A DNA stretch of 64,000 bases from Blastobasis lacticolella. Its lineage: Eukaryota; Arthropoda; Insecta; Lepidoptera; Blastobasidae. The DNA lies in assembly GCA_905147135.1 (NCBI GenBank), contig LR990050.1:19776001-19840000 (forward strand). The letters are read 5' to 3'. Positions 42,288 through 53,990 of this stretch are shown here, piece by piece (the stretch's first letter is position 1; the number at the start of each line of letters is the position of its first letter). The notes under the pieces are model-generated. The model made no database searches, was not told the origin of the DNA, and was given only the letters and a program-made list of their open reading frames with translations. Position numbers and translations under genes: made by a program.

Positions 42288-42485
42288 TCTAGTGCTCTAT
42301 GGGGTGGGGACTTCAGGAACCGTGTCTTTGGCAGTGGAGGGGCATTTGGCTTATGCTGCCACAGCAACGTGTTATAGAGGTGGGCAACGCCTTGGCGATA
42401 CTCTTAGTGTTGCTAATGTCTATATACTCGTACAGTGGTGACCACTTTTCATCAGGTGGCCCGCTTGCCTGTTTGCCTACCGTAT
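42288..42485 (+). repeat. LINE 3'-end fragment
   Basis: GGGTGGGGACTTCAGGAACC, GCAACGTGTTATAGAGGTGG, CATCAGGTGGCCCGCTTGCC. Same family and orientation as 21055-21245. It ends in an A-rich tract. Confidence 0.7.
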
Positions 42486-42499
42486 GACAAAAAAGAAAA

Positions 42500-42790
42500 A
42501 TATAAGTAATATTAGAAAACGCACAGATGCAACAAAAATACTTATATCAATCACAACTAAATAATAACAAATATCTCAGAGACCATACACTGAAGTTATC
42601 AATATCACAGGGAACCAGTGACCCCAGACACAATTTTTTGCCAAATAGGATTATCAGTGCATGGAATAAACTACCTGAATTAGTGATCAGTGCTCCATCA
42701 GTAAACAGTTTTCAAAATAGACGGATAGACATTACAAGAACTAAATTCGTGATGTACACTCATCAGCTTACAGGTGCTAGTGTATAATAA
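42500..42790 (+). pseudogene. LINE ORF2 C-terminal fragment (second family)
   Basis: NNKYLRDHTLKLSIS, NFLPNRIISAWNKLPEL and APSVNSFQNRRID form the N-LRGH...FF-R-I-AWN-LP...APSVNSFKNRLD pattern at the very end of Jockey/CR1-group reverse transcriptases. 86 codons with no upstream RT. An AATAAACAATTAAAG-like end follows the TAA. Immediately downstream of another LINE 3' end, so two retroposons are stacked. Confidence 0.75.
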
Positions 42791-43849
42791 ACAATTAAAG
42801 TCTGCAGCTACATCACACAATAAACGATGAATTGTTCGGAGATTAAAGAGACATCTTGATGTATTTACACATAAATATTAACAGATACCAACAGTATCCT
42901 CTAAATAAGCCCCTGCGCGTGTCTTAGTGCAACCGAAGAGACAAACATAGAGTTTTTGCTAACGAAGCTAGTTGGCTGCCGCCTCGGCGGCGGTTGTACA
43001 ATTTTTGGTGCCGTGACCAGGATCGACGTGACTAGAGAACGAAACGCAAACTGTCAGAATGCTTCTTACTTGTAAAACGTTGCGCATGCCAAAAAGTTTT
43101 GCGAGGCACGTTCATTTAATTGTAGTCTTCTAAATTATGACTTTTGGAAGGAAATAAGTTTACAGTGAGTTATTATGAAGTAAATCATACGAAATGCATC
43201 CACTTCTGGAATCTTGAATCTCTAAATACATTGATTTTGTAACACATTTTAGAAGTAGAAGAAAACAAATGAACCAGTCTAAAACCAGAATGATGGAACT
43301 TGGGCAAAGTAAATCGAATGACCAGAGACAACAGTGCCTCATTTTATATGTACTATGCTTTGTCTAATATAGGATGATAATTTTGACAACTAATTATTCT
43401 TGGTCCTTAGCGCACGCCTTTAAAGTTCAATTTTTTTTTGTAATATGTACTACGGATAATATCGTATTTCATAGACAGGTACCGCCCCTTTAGTGAATTG
43501 CCACGAATAACAAATGACAAAAGACAATCGAAAATCGATATTCTAAGAAAATAATCGAACATTTTACATGAATGAAAATTAACATTTAGGTAATTATATT
43601 ATTTTAAGGAACTAAACTCTCATTACTTGATTGGATTTCACTCTAAGAGACCTTTTACAACAACGATTTCGACTCGCGCGTATTGTACGGAATAGGCTGA
43701 CTGACCGAATAAAAAATACAAAATTGGGATTTGTAATTGACGAATCCCAATTATTACTGTTCAGAAATTTATATTTTAGGTATTACGTTACAACAATTTT
43801 GTACGCTTTTACAATGTTATATCTGGCGCCTTGGCGAGATTGATGACTG
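42791..43849. other. Non-coding, no gene recognised
   Basis: 42940-43030 has a GC-balanced patch (GCCTCGGCGGCGG). Otherwise AT-rich without repeat matches. Confidence 0.35.
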
Positions 43850-43980
43850 ACGTCTATTTCAGTGGCACATATCGGTTGCCAAAACTGGAACTAAGTGTTG
43901 CCATATTGAAATGTTATGTCATTGCCAACAACAGCGTTGCTGTCACCGGGTCAAATAAATTTGTGGCACAAGAGACTGTG
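43850..43980 (+). repeat. Partial relative of the 6782-7254 MITE
   Basis: GGAACTAAGTGTTGCCATAT, GAAATGTTATGTCATTGCCA, then GTTGCTGTCACCGGGTCAAA align with 7085-7165. The TIRs were not found on this copy. Confidence 0.55.
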
Positions 43981-44087
43981 CTATTTTATTTAATATGTTA
44001 ACGGTGAGAGTTATTTGTTCGGTAAAGCATATCTTTATACTTATATATCCATGGTACTAATGGTTTTATTCATAAAACGTTATGTGA

Positions 44088-44205
44088 GGTTTATAGAAGG
44101 TTTTAAATATTGTTATTGAAAGACATTATTTAAAAACGCATGTTAGCGCTAAAACGCTCAATACTGGCTTAATAACTTATAGAAGGCTGATCCCTTCTAT
44201 AAACC
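44088..44205. repeat. Inverted repeat, 13-bp perfect arms
   Basis: GGTTTATAGAAGG (44088-44100) and CCTTCTATAAACC (44193-44205). A direct partial copy of the left arm (TTATAGAAGG) occurs at 44178-44187. It may be a small decayed transposon. Confidence 0.5.
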
Positions 44206-44940
44206 ACTGATATACCTATATTTGTGACAAACATGGCCGCCGTCACACGAACAGCTGATTTCACTCGTTTAGTGATTGATTGAAGAGGAGAGATAAAGGG
44301 GATGCATCCATGCAGCCATGACTGCTATCATTTTCCTTAGGACCCTGTTTTGACAGCAAACAGCACATTACTATTTTTTAGACTAGGCTACATGCAATTT
44401 AACGTTTTTAGCTATGAATTCATCAGAGCGACAGTGAATAACTTAATGCATTAAGCACGTATTAAACAAAAAATAAAACATTTTTAAACTTTGCGTTCTC
44501 GAACTTACCCAAAACATACTTTCGAAATTCGACTAACTTTCTTTTAAGCAAAGTATAATTCGTTTCGATTGGACTCTATTACTTGTTCTCTCCCGAGAAT
44601 TGCGTTTCAAAAGTTGGAACTTTTTTTGTTGGTATCTCATTTTCATTCCATTTAGATTTGAATTTTAAGTAACTCCAAAATGTTCTCTGCAGAATAAATA
44701 TTGAATATTGTGACAAGGTATTTGGATAATGTCCTGAGAGAATGGCAGTATATATTTTAACCTATATCAAAGTAAAGAATCCACCAATTTAAATTCAATA
44801 CACTTTCGAAGATGACTACTACACTATTAAGATATGGCAAAGTCGAGTCAAGATATAAATTTCAAAAATTCTTGATGTCATGTTATTTCATGTTTTATTA
44901 ATTACATTTTTACTTTTTATTAATTACCCATCTCACCAAG
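44206..44940. other. Non-coding, nothing recognised
   Basis: AT-rich, no repeats matched. Confidence 0.35.
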
Positions 44941-45135
44941 CGCGGCGGTGGCCGAGTGGTTAAGGTATCCGACTCGAATACGAGAGGTACCGGGTCAGGT
45001 TCTCCTGGTAGCAGGGTCACGGTGGTCAGATGGCAGTCGCTCCACTGTAATTATCTGATCTGCCAAATCCTGGATCATGGTCAAGGCGGACCCGGGGCCC
45101 TCGGAGGCGAGAACACAACCAGGACATTAACACCA
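44941..45135 (+). mobile_element. SINE-A copy with internal deletion
   Basis: The head GGTGGCCGAGTGGTTAAGG and GAGAGGTACCGGGT is joined to CAGGTTCTCCTGGTAGCAGG of the 3' half. A GGT shared by both sides suggests deletion at a microhomology. The 3' end has CTGCCAAATCCTGGATCATG and GGACATTAACACCAG. Confidence 0.8.
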
Positions 45136-45603
45136 GACAGGCAATACTTTCGCCAAAGACTACCATCAGCTCAAATAGCCTAATTACTGTGGCCTCGAAG
45201 TGTCCTTATCATTATTGAAATATTCCCTTAACACACTCATTATTTACCTCCGTCTACGATATCTGTGTCTCAGGAAGATTGTTCAGGTTGTAGCGGCAGT
45301 CACACTGCGCCGTAAAACGTAGTCGAGTGGCGCAGGAGTCGAATTCACTTACACCCAGCCGCGGCCTGCAAACACTAGCCGGGAGTCGCGATGAGGTCAA
45401 CGTGTTGGACACTGTGTGATCATAGTATAAAACAAAGTTGCTTCTCGCCGTCTGTCCCTATGTATCTACGAATGTACGCTTAGATCTTTTGAACAACGGA
45501 ATAGATTTTAATGCGTTGTTCAACAATAGATAAAGTGATTCAAGATGAAGTTTTATAAGCAAGTAAAAAGAGCGTAGGTAGTAGTAGGATAAGGGTATTA
45601 TGC
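45136..45603. other. Non-coding; small GC-balanced block
   Basis: 45280-45420 is GC-balanced and unmatched. No gene recognised. Confidence 0.35.
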
Positions 45604-45640
45604 CACGCGAACGAAATCGCACCGGGTCCATTAACAGTTT
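45604..45640 (+). repeat. Helitron 3'-end fragment
   Basis: CCACGCGAACGAAATCGCAC then CGGGTCCA. Matches the 3' end of the 39927-40818 element, but the terminal CTAG is lost. Confidence 0.5.
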
Positions 45641-45647
45641 TATAAAT

Positions 45648-45735
45648 CTGCCAGGGCCGTAGCAAATGGAACGATGTGGTTCCTGCCTACCCTATGGGAA
45701 AAAGGCGGAACGTTATGTTTATGTATGTATGTATA
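45648..45735 (+). repeat. Retroposon 3' end with (GTAT)n tail
   Basis: GCCAGGGCCGTAGCAAATGG, CCTACCCTATGGGAAAAAGG, then tandem GTAT. The same tail is at 63612-63688. Confidence 0.65.
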
Positions 45736-47361
45736 GAATGCTGGCGATTGGGCCTTATTATGGGCCTTTATTTCAGTAATTGAATGCAGCCAGACATTGA
45801 ATACTAGTCGCTGGAATTTACCTAGGTGGTGGAACCCAATCAGATTGGTTATTTTGATTTATTAATCAATTAAATCAAAATTAAATTAAATATTTTATTT
45901 AATATTGTTATCTAAAATAAACTTATGGAACATTTAAAGTAACTGCAGCAAATAAAATAAATAAATAATTCAAATACATGTCAAAAAAATTATAAATTAT
46001 TATTATTTATTGAAATTTTTTTTTTATATCATACAAGACATGCATTTGACCACCATTTCACCTGTTCCGGTGACGATCCGGCCGAAGATGGAGCCCATCT
46101 TGGAACATTTACCTCATTTCCCCTAGGTCACACCTGGCATTTTTATCTAAAATATAATCATTCTCTTTATATAATTTACATTATAATATGCTGCATTTTA
46201 ATATCCTATAATTGCTGGCACAGCCGACTTAGTACAGTAGATTTGACTAACAAACATTTTTCAATAACAACTCAAATTACAACCTGAAAAGTGTCCAATC
46301 GCCAGACATCAACCCGAGCACCGCTTGCATAAAGCCATAGTTGTTTCATCCGACGGAATTTGCATAGGAATAGGTGATTACAGAGTTACACCATAGGCCA
46401 GGAGCCGACCGACTACAACTATGGCCAGGTGGAAAGACCGGCGCAAACTAGTTTTAAAACTAACCCGGGCGTACTCCGATCCGGTTATTTCTGGAACGAC
46501 CGCGCTGATGAAATCGGCACTTTTCTTTCTGTAATGCTGTGGTTAAATGAGGTTTTCTTATATGCATGTCGGAGGTAGGTGTATGCTGTGAGATTCACTG
46601 GCGCAAAACGTCTGCAAATTGAAAATGAAATTAAAACAGAACACAGTCAATGCATTGTCCTTCTACAATTATGTACTTCTTTTTTGGTGTAAAATGACAA
46701 GTCTACTTTGAATTGTATAATAACTTCGCTAAATACCTACATACAAAAGACCCCCAGACACAAAAGTAGGATATTAAGGGATCTTTCAGATAGAGAGCGG
46801 TCACGGGAGGCGTTCTTCGTTCACGTTCTGTGTTCGAATCGATGACCGACGCGGTCTAACCGCCTGCTGTATGGGTATATAAACATCTCAGAGTCGTAAA
46901 CACCAAACAATTATAAAACGTTTTTCACGGCTCTTTCACCCTAATAAAATTTTACAGTCGTTGGTTACGACATTTCCAATAGTTTCCTACTGTTTTAGGT
47001 GTAATTATAATATAGTAGGCGAAACTACTATATTTTATTTGCAAAGTCGCTTATCAGTATAACTTACCTAACGTAAAACGGAATGCGTCCTGAATTTTTA
47101 TTGTAACAACTTCAATTCAGATATTAATAAGTAGAATTAGTATTAGTAAGTAAATTTAGAATTAGATTGTAATAATAATTATAAAGTGTTCCTCAAAAGT
47201 ACTCATCACCTAAGAAAAAAAATATATTTTATTAAGAATACTATATACCTATTTTATAATTAGTTCCCTATATTTTTATGGCCACTGAATCCGATAATAC
47301 TATAAATATTTGATCTTAAAAAGGTTAGCAACTCTATATTGATTCTTTTTTTACCTATAGT
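45736..47361. other. Long non-coding stretch, no gene recognised
   Basis: A T-run near 46016-46025 may be a retroposon tail. 46290-46510 is GC-balanced and unmatched. A TATATAAA at 46877-46884 is not supported by any downstream coding sequence. Confidence 0.4.
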
Positions 47362-47605
47362 TGAATGCTAACCTATGCTCTTATTCTGAGGGAAAATGGT
47401 AAGGGAAAACATCGTGATGAAACCTGCACATTCAGGCGACTGAATGTGTAACCATGATCCAATCTGGTCAGCTGCCTCTGGTGGCAGGGTCACGGAGATC
47501 CGATGGCAGTCGTTCCACTGTAATTGAAGCTACCAAATCCTGGATCAAGGTCCAGGCGGACCCAGTCCCTCGTACTCTAGAGCAGAACCGGGACATTAAC
47601 GCCAA
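47362..47605 (+). mobile_element. SINE-A copy lacking the tRNA-like head
   Basis: AAACATCGTGATGAAACCTG, ACATTCAGGCGACTGAATGT, AACCATGATCCAATCTGGTC, then GGTGGCAGGGTCACGGAG and GGACATTAACGCC. The 5' truncation starts near GTTGAATGCTAACC. Confidence 0.8.
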
Positions 47606-48029
47606 TATAATTATTTTTATTACCTATTTAAACGTACGTCCCGCCTGCTGATAAGCACCTAAAGCAACATAAGGCGGTGTGGTACTGGTGAATTGTGGCA
47701 GTGGCATTGGAAACCGAGAGCGTTAAGGGAGAGGGAAACCTATATAAAATTAAGTCAACAAGTTCGCCGAAAAATTATTCATAGAAAAAGATCGGCTGCG
47801 AAGAAGGCGCGGAGATATAGGGCTGTCTTTGGATCTTTTTTTACGAATAGCATACGATGATGCAAGTAGGTGCGTGAGTAAGTTAAGTAAATAAATAATA
47901 ACTTTATTACCAGAAAAGCTATTACGAAAATATGATTTAGGTAACAATTTTATTCATATTTTGTATCCCTGTTTCTCAAATTAGGAACAGTCCTATATCG
48001 TGGGAATCGAAGTTATCCTCTTTATTTAA
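47606..48029. other. Non-coding
   Basis: 47630-47720 may be a degraded LINE 3' scrap (CCCGCCTGCTGATAAGCACC). Otherwise nothing recognised. Confidence 0.35.
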
Positions 48030-48125
48030 TTTTGTTATAACCTTTATTGGACACACGTTGCTATAAAATTCGTCACGAACATTGTTACAAAGGCGAACTT
48101 ATCTCTCTACTACCTTTTGCCATGG
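48030..48125 (-). repeat. LINE 3' end (TGTCCAATAAAGG type)
   Basis: On the - strand: GAGAGATAAGTTCGCCTTTG, TAACAATGTTCGTGAC, then GTGTGTCCAATAAAGGTTAT, parallel to the 3' UTRs at 37900 and 60893. Confidence 0.6.
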
Positions 48126-48837
48126 ACTATGTCCGCGTCGGAATAGTTTTTAGGGAAATTTCACTTTTTCCCGAGTGTCCATTTTAAATGACCTCCCTAA
48201 TGTATGAAAGCTGGTACTACGGAGAGGTCAAGCTGTATCTCTTGTCCTACCCAACCGAATTATATGAATCATGGCTTAGATTTTAAGGTGGACCCCAAAC
48301 TACCAAATTTTGGAAATCATATCATAATCCTTTCTGCTGTTTTTGCGTGATCCGCGATCAAACATACAAACAGTCAGACAAAAATTCCTAAAAAAATAGT
48401 TATTTCCTAGAATTTTACCCCGATTATTTTATCTGAAACTTATGTATGCTAGTTTGTAATTTGTTTTAATTATCTACGGAATCCACTTAAAGGTATTCCG
48501 GCTCATAACCTAAGTACATCACTACTCTACTCTACAAAAACAAAAATTTTAATGTTACAAAATACAATATTTAAAAAGTCATACAATTCATTTAATACAA
48601 CTAAAACCTCTAAAACACTAGGAACTCCACCGCGCCAACCCTGCCACAGGTGGGAAAGAAAGGGAAAAACTTGGATAACTGCCTTCATGAATTGGAAATG
48701 CAATTTGGCGTGCGGCAATTGTTTCGGGTGCGGTGCGATGCGCGTGTGGACACCGCCTTGGGGCGTGAATCATTGCGGCCGCGGCCTTAGGCTCCGTAGC
48801 GTCGTAGCTATTGAGCTACGGCGCTACAGAAGCGTAG
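48126..48837. other. Non-coding with a stem-loop
   Basis: A 14-bp stem with one mismatch (GTAGCGTCGTAGCT, loop ATTG, AGCTACGGCGCTAC) lies at 48796-48827, preceded by a GC-rich stretch. No gene recognised. Confidence 0.4.
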
Positions 48838-49016
48838 ACATATGACTATGTTTTCGAGGAAAAGATCTAGAGTCTCTATAGGTTAAAAAATGGGCAGCAG
48901 CGTTTTCCATTTTTATATCTACAACACTGCGAACTCCAACCCATCTGCAAAGCATGAAGATTATGGCAATAAAATCCCCTTTAGCGGGAGAGGCCCTATG
49001 GCGTGCAGTAGAAAAT
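48838..49016 (-). repeat. Repeat family D copy
   Basis: Reverse complement of the D order: TTTTCGAGGAAAAGATCTAG, TGGGCAGCAGCGTTTTCCAT, then GGGAGAGGCCCTATGGCGTG. Confidence 0.7.
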
Positions 49017-49224
49017 GAATGAATGAAAATGAATGAAAATTCATTCATTGTCTAAATGATTTGAGCTATACCTAACAAAAAAGCATTGCACTAATTCCAA
49101 CCTAATGAACTAACTCGCTAAGTCAATTTTAATTTTATGACACGGATTTTATGTCGCTTAATAAATGCTTGTAAGTTGAATGTAATCGGCATACTCTCAC
49201 TTTGAGTTTATTGCGTGTTTTCAA

Positions 49225-49375
49225 ATGCCATGTGCCCAGTCAAAGTCAAAGTCAAATAATTTTTATTCAATTTAGGTTTACAAAACTCTTATGAACGTCA
49301 TAAAACACAAAATAATGTTTACAAATAACATTTAGAAAAATAGGGCTACGGGCCGTGGCAACATTGAGCCGGTGT
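49225..49375 (-). mobile_element. Retroposed 3' end with (TTGAC)n tail
   Basis: GTCAAAGTCAAAGTCAAATA then ATTTTTATTCAATTTAGGTT on +, the complement of the tail at 15060-15198, with strong identity over about 135 nt. Beyond 49375 the two copies diverge completely. Confidence 0.7.
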
Positions 49376-50084
49376 GCCTTCCAAACATTATTAGTCCCAG
49401 AATTGGACTGACTGTCACTGTCTGTCACTGTCACCTTGACAGTTTGACTTACCGCCCGAATCAACGGTGCACGGTGCCGCGCCGCGTGCGTTGTTTTTGT
49501 GCACATATAACATAAATATTATACGAACACGAAAAAAACTATATATCAAAGGTGATAACTGTAAAACCTAATAATGAATGGCTAAATCACAACCATACGC
49601 ATTTTCTAGTAGGTACACAGTGCATACCTGTGAATATGCAACAATTAAAGTAAACATAACCTAATTAACAGTGCATTCACATTTTAGCTCGTTTATGAGG
49701 AAATACATTAAGAGGAAATGAGTCTTGCAATGTATGAACATCTTTTACGTATGACTTGAAACTTCCGTAACAAATGATGGATAACATAATGGAATTTACG
49801 GTAAGGTAGTTTTCACGTTCTAAATTACATTACTATTACAATTATTATAAATACACGATTCAATGAATCAATTGATCTAATATTACAAATGTCAATAGTT
49901 TATTCTCTTAAACAATACAATAAATAATATAAAAATGATTAAATCGAAATTACCTATGATTAAATGTCAAGATACTAATATAATTATGAATGTCAACATG
50001 TAAAATTAGAATTAAATTAATGAAAAAATAATGCTCATTTCAGGTTCAGGTTCAAACTATACCCAGGGATTTTTACTTCATTAA
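49376..50084. other. Non-coding; probable 3' UTR of the LINE relic on the right part
   Basis: 49380-49500 is GC-balanced and unmatched. From about 49920 to 50084 the AT-rich sequence follows the stop codon of the - strand LINE relic and is probably its 3' UTR. Confidence 0.35.
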
Positions 50085-51033
50085 TCATTTATAATCATTT
50101 ATTTTGTATGCTTTCTTCGGTAATACTTTCTTAATAAATGACTTAAACTCATTGAAAGGCAAACTCTGAACCTCCTCTGGTAACTTACTAAAGAAAGGAA
50201 CACAGTGGCCAATGAAGCAGGATTTGACCTTGGACAGTCGGAAGCGCTCCACCGCCAGCCTGTTCCTGTGTCGAGTGTTATAACTGTGTTTGTCTGAGTT
50301 TTTGCAATAGGAATCAATGTTTTTGTAAGTGTGCATCAAATTATAATATATATACTGGGATGCCACAGTTAAAATACCTATATCTTTAAAAAGTTCTCTT
50401 AATGAGACTCGTGGACCCAAACTGTAAATGGACCTGATGGCCCGCTTTTGTAACACAAATATATCTTGAATCTCTGCTGCAGTACCCCACAACATTAGAC
50501 CATAGGATATAATACTATGGAAGTAGCTAAAATACACAGTTCTGGCTATTTCAATATTTGTAAGGCTCTTTATTCTTTTTATGGCATAGATAGCGGAACT
50601 AAATCTTTTGCCCAACGCAGCCAACTGAGTCTTCCATTGTAATTTTCTGTTCAATGATATTCCTAGAAATAAAGTGGATTCAGAAAATTACAGTTTATTT
50701 TTGAAAAGAAAAAGGTTGATTTTACCAGTAACTACATTGGGCATCTGGAAAAGTACGCATTTAGTTTTATTTGGATTTAAGTATAAGTTATTGATTTGAA
50801 ACCATTTGTGCAGGTCCTAAAATTGAGCCTTGCGGAACGCCCATAGCAACAGGACAGCCACCAGAGGTAGATTCATTAATTTTTACCTTTTGAGTTCTGT
50901 TGTTTAGGTATGACGTTAAGAGTGATACAGCATTACCAGTTATACCGTAATGCGTTAACTTTTTTAAAATTATACTGTGACTGACACAATCGAAGGCTTT
51001 GGAAAGGTCACAAAAAGCCCGATCGCTAATCAC
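50085..51033 (-). pseudogene. LINE ORF2 relic with the catalytic FADD box deleted
   Basis: On the - strand the 5' piece has FCDLSKAFDCVSHS, LTSYLNNRTQKVKI and MGVPQGSILGP. It then jumps at about 50817 straight to LHKWFQINNLYLNPNKTKCV, omitting about 60-70 residues that include FADD. A stop (TAA) follows FKNKL near 50690. The last piece is open for 189 codons: NRKLQWKTQL, RIKSLTNIEIARTVYFSYFH, LQKRAIRSIYSLGPRVSL. It belongs to the same LINE group as the 34752-37307 element but to another family. It is 5'-truncated at about 51033. Not functional. Confidence 0.85.
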
Positions 51034-52289
51034 CCGAAATCATTAGCTTGAGCGTTCAAATTGCCCATATTCTGTTTTCTCTTACAAGAGAACCGTGATG
51101 GATTTCGGGATAAAAATTATTTAATGTTCGTAGTAGGAACTCAATTTATACTAAGTTTGAATGATGAATAATTCAGTAATTTCGGTGTGATTCTCGGCCA
51201 AGATTACAAAATTACAGTTTTAGCCTCAGTAACATTTTATAGAGTACCCTTCAATAAAAATTCCGATACCGGTCACCGTTTTATTATATGACGTCTATAC
51301 GTCTATATAGATAGATTGACAATAAACAGCAGACGGATGATATCACGTATCATATTTTCACACTGCCGCGTCTCGTATCTATACGACCAATCATAAGGAC
51401 ATAACCATAAAACATTGTGCTGACAACAAAACAGAAATATAACAAAAAGTGCATTTATCCCTCACAGGAAGAAATACATAAAAATGTACGTGACGACGTA
51501 TCTGTCTTAAAGATTGCACTTGAGTACAGTTGGCCTAATAGAACCGAGAATGGCACAATACAGAGATCTCGCAATGTGCGATTTGGTCTTTAACCTATTT
51601 AAAAGGTTTTACAACGTCTCAATTATCAAAATCAATTTCAAAATAACTTAGTCAGTTTTGTAAGTAAGTCCCTAAATTATTAGTCTTCTAAAAAGTTTGT
51701 CTTGGGAACGCATCCTTAGTGTTGCCATTTTGAGCACCTCCGAATAGATTTAACCGATTTATTTTCTACAGTGTGGAATGTACTTTATAAACGGCAACAC
51801 CAGATACAAAAGTCAAGTTTGACCGTTTATTGTTTCCTGATAAACAATCGAGTATATTCAAGATTTTATTAATTATTTGCAGCAGTAAAACCATTGCAAG
51901 TATGTTAAAATATTACAGTTCATCGTCAAATATCAGTTAAAATATTTCTTAAGGTTTGTTTGCTTTATTTTTAACAGTAACTACAACAAACTAGACTACG
52001 GAAAATTGGGAGATAGGCCGTTGCCCTGCAGTGGGACAGCGTAGAGCAAAAACTATTTAAATAATAATAAATGTTGTTTATATTGGTCTCGTTCTACATG
52101 AGGCTTGACTGTACCTCGTCAACCCTCTACCAGCCGGGGCAGCAGTCTCGTCCGGACGTTATTTGGTCATACGGCGCTGCGATAAGTCCGTAAAGTGTGC
52201 GCTTTACTCGTCCACACTGCCCCTTGTTGTCTACAAGCGCATGGTAGTGGAAGTGCCAAGTTGGGAAAAATAATCACTTATTCATTTAT
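51034..52289. other. Non-coding, no gene recognised
   Basis: 52005-52045 (GGCCGTTGCCCTGCAGTGGG) may be a LINE C-terminal scrap. The remainder shows no match. Confidence 0.35.
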
Positions 52290-52340
52290 TTAATACTTTA
52301 TGCACAAATAGTACAAAGTTACAAAGTAGTACTTATATTT
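52290..52340 (-). repeat. LINE 3' tail fragment
   Basis: Complement of TTTGTACTATTTGTGCATAA plus AATAAATAA, as at 2757 and 41915. Confidence 0.55.
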
Positions 52341-52689
52341 TTTTCAAGTAAGTACGTATGGAGGAGGTTTTTTCTTCTTAGTCAGGTAGAGTACCTAATA
52401 AAGAAAATGATCATAGTCATAACAATCGATTTTCTATCGGCATAAGATAATTATACTTCTACCTAAGTTTAAATTGCTTGAAAATTAAAACTTACCCGAA
52501 ACACATAAACCTCCACCACTCTACTAAAAAAAATTGTGTAGGTAGCCACTTAAAAACGTGAAAAAAACGTAAAATTGTGAAAATCAGCGCTGCAGCATTT
52601 GTTGTAGCTAATGCTGAGCTGGGATATTTTTTCGGCATCGCATTAGTCCATCATTTGTTGTGTTTGTGTGTTCGTACCTACTTTATTTT

Positions 52690-52790
52690 TGTTTAGTATT
52701 GAAGTGTTCTAAAATTTTCATATTATGTAAACGCTTATGGATTTTTGTGATGTCAAAATAAATCATGTCTATGTCTATATTATATAGGGA
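52690..52790 (+). repeat. LINE 3' end with (TCTATG)n tail
   Basis: TTTTGTGATGTCAAAATAAA then ATGTCTATGTCTAT. Partner of 14200-14292. Confidence 0.55.
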
Positions 52791-52921
52791 CATCTATAAT
52801 ACACATATGGTCTAAAAATATACTACGAAGACTCACAAGCAACCGAGAACTTGGCGCTATCATACGCCCACCGTATCCTTCTGGGAGTACAGCTTGATAA
52901 TCACGGGTCCAAGCGTCGATA

Positions 52922-53230
52922 CTACAAATCAAATCAAATCAAATCAAATCAAAATTTCTTTATTGATTAGGACATTAAATATCTCTTTCAATCGTCAAAA
53001 AAGGAGGGGGGTAGGAAAGTAGGAAGGAAACACACAGTGACACGCTGACCGCCCTATGTCTCTAGATAAACGATAAAATACACTCACTAATATTGCTGTC
53101 TGCACAGCAACGAAGCAAATTGTCCTGCGAAATGTTCTTGTTGGAACGATTTTCACTTTCTTGTCGCGATGAGGGATGCGAATGGAAAATGAATTTGTTT
53201 TGGTATTTCTACAGGAATTCATACCTTTGG
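52922..53230 (-). mobile_element. Probable retroposon with (TTTGA)n tail
   Basis: On the - strand an AATCAATAAAGAAATTTT end is followed by five TTTGA units (52925-52953 as CAAAT on +). The upstream 75-codon frame has no motif. Tail architecture parallels the (TTGAC)n family. Confidence 0.5.
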
Positions 53231-53247
53231 GGGAATAGCCTAAGCTA

Positions 53248-53520
53248 TGCTATATGTTGGCCGTGTGGTGTCCGGCAGAGTGGAATAACATCAACCCCTT
53301 ACACTCGTGGGTGTCGTGGCGACTAATGTTTTCGAGGCAAAAGATCTAAGAGCCTCCGTAGACTGGAAAATGGGCAGCAGCATTTTCCATTGTTATATTA
53401 TAACACTGCGATCTCCAACCCGCCTGCCAAGCGTGGAGATTATGGCAATAACCTCCCTTTTTGTGGGAGAGGCCCTACGTCCTGCAGTGGACTGTTATGG
53501 GCTGTGATGATGATGATGAT
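53248..53520 (-). repeat. Repeat family D, full copy with (ATC)n tail
   Basis: GTGTGGTGTCCGGCAGAGTG, CAACCCCTTACACTCGTGGG, GGGCAGCAGCATTTTCCATT, CGCCTGCCAAGCGTGGAGAT, then GGGCTGTGATGATGATGATG at 53499-53520. Closest to 19545-19835. Confidence 0.8.
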
Positions 53521-53539
53521 GCTATATGTTGACGGCATA

Positions 53540-53757
53540 GCTAAAACTTGAATAGCTCCCATCCGCCCCGATGGATTTGCCCCATTATTGAGGCAGATGG
53601 GAAAATACTACCCCGGAGAGCGGTTATTGAATACAGAAAACCGCATCCAATACGGTCCATCCGTTCGGGAGGGACGATGCCAAAGGACAGATACACAAAG
53701 CCACAGAAACACACGTCAAACTTACAACAGCGCTCTTTTTTCGTCAGGGGCTAAAAA
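53540..53757 (+). repeat. Dispersed repeat F, copy
   Basis: ACCGCATCCAATACGGTCCA, GACAGATACACAAAGCCACA, AAACTTACAACAGCGCTCTT, TTTCGTCAGGGGCTAAAAAT. Carries an extra GGCAGATGGG-type 5' segment not seen in the other copies. Confidence 0.6.
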
Positions 53758-53759
53758 TA

Positions 53760-53834
53760 CCGGAGTGAAACAATCGAACCCGGGATCTCTCGCTTACGAG
53801 TCGGACTCCTTAAACACTATTCCGCCGATGCTCC
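53760..53834 (-). mobile_element. SINE-A head fragment
   Basis: Complement gives CGGCGGAATAGTGTTTAAGG then AGGAGTCCGACTCGTAAGCG and a B-box-like CGGGTTCGATTGTT. Only the head survives, directly abutting repeat F. Confidence 0.65.
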
Positions 53835-53904
53835 TACGTCACCTGTCAGCTGTATTGAAATTAATATTAACCGTAGTACTGCTGTCGGTTGTGCCACGAA
53901 TAAT

Positions 53905-53990
53905 GTTTGATTGGCAAGCGGGCCACCTGAAAGAAAGTGGTCACCGCCGCCTATAGACATCAGCAACACTAAGGGCACGACCATTGCGTA
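53905..53990 (-). repeat. LINE 3'-end fragment
   Basis: GGCAAGCGGGCCACCTGAAA then AAGTGGTCACCGCCGCCTAT, as at 38565-38640. Confidence 0.6.

Noticed and set aside
46770..46920. Promoter with a TATATAAA box
   Set aside because: No coding exon follows and TATA-like strings are common by chance in AT-rich DNA.
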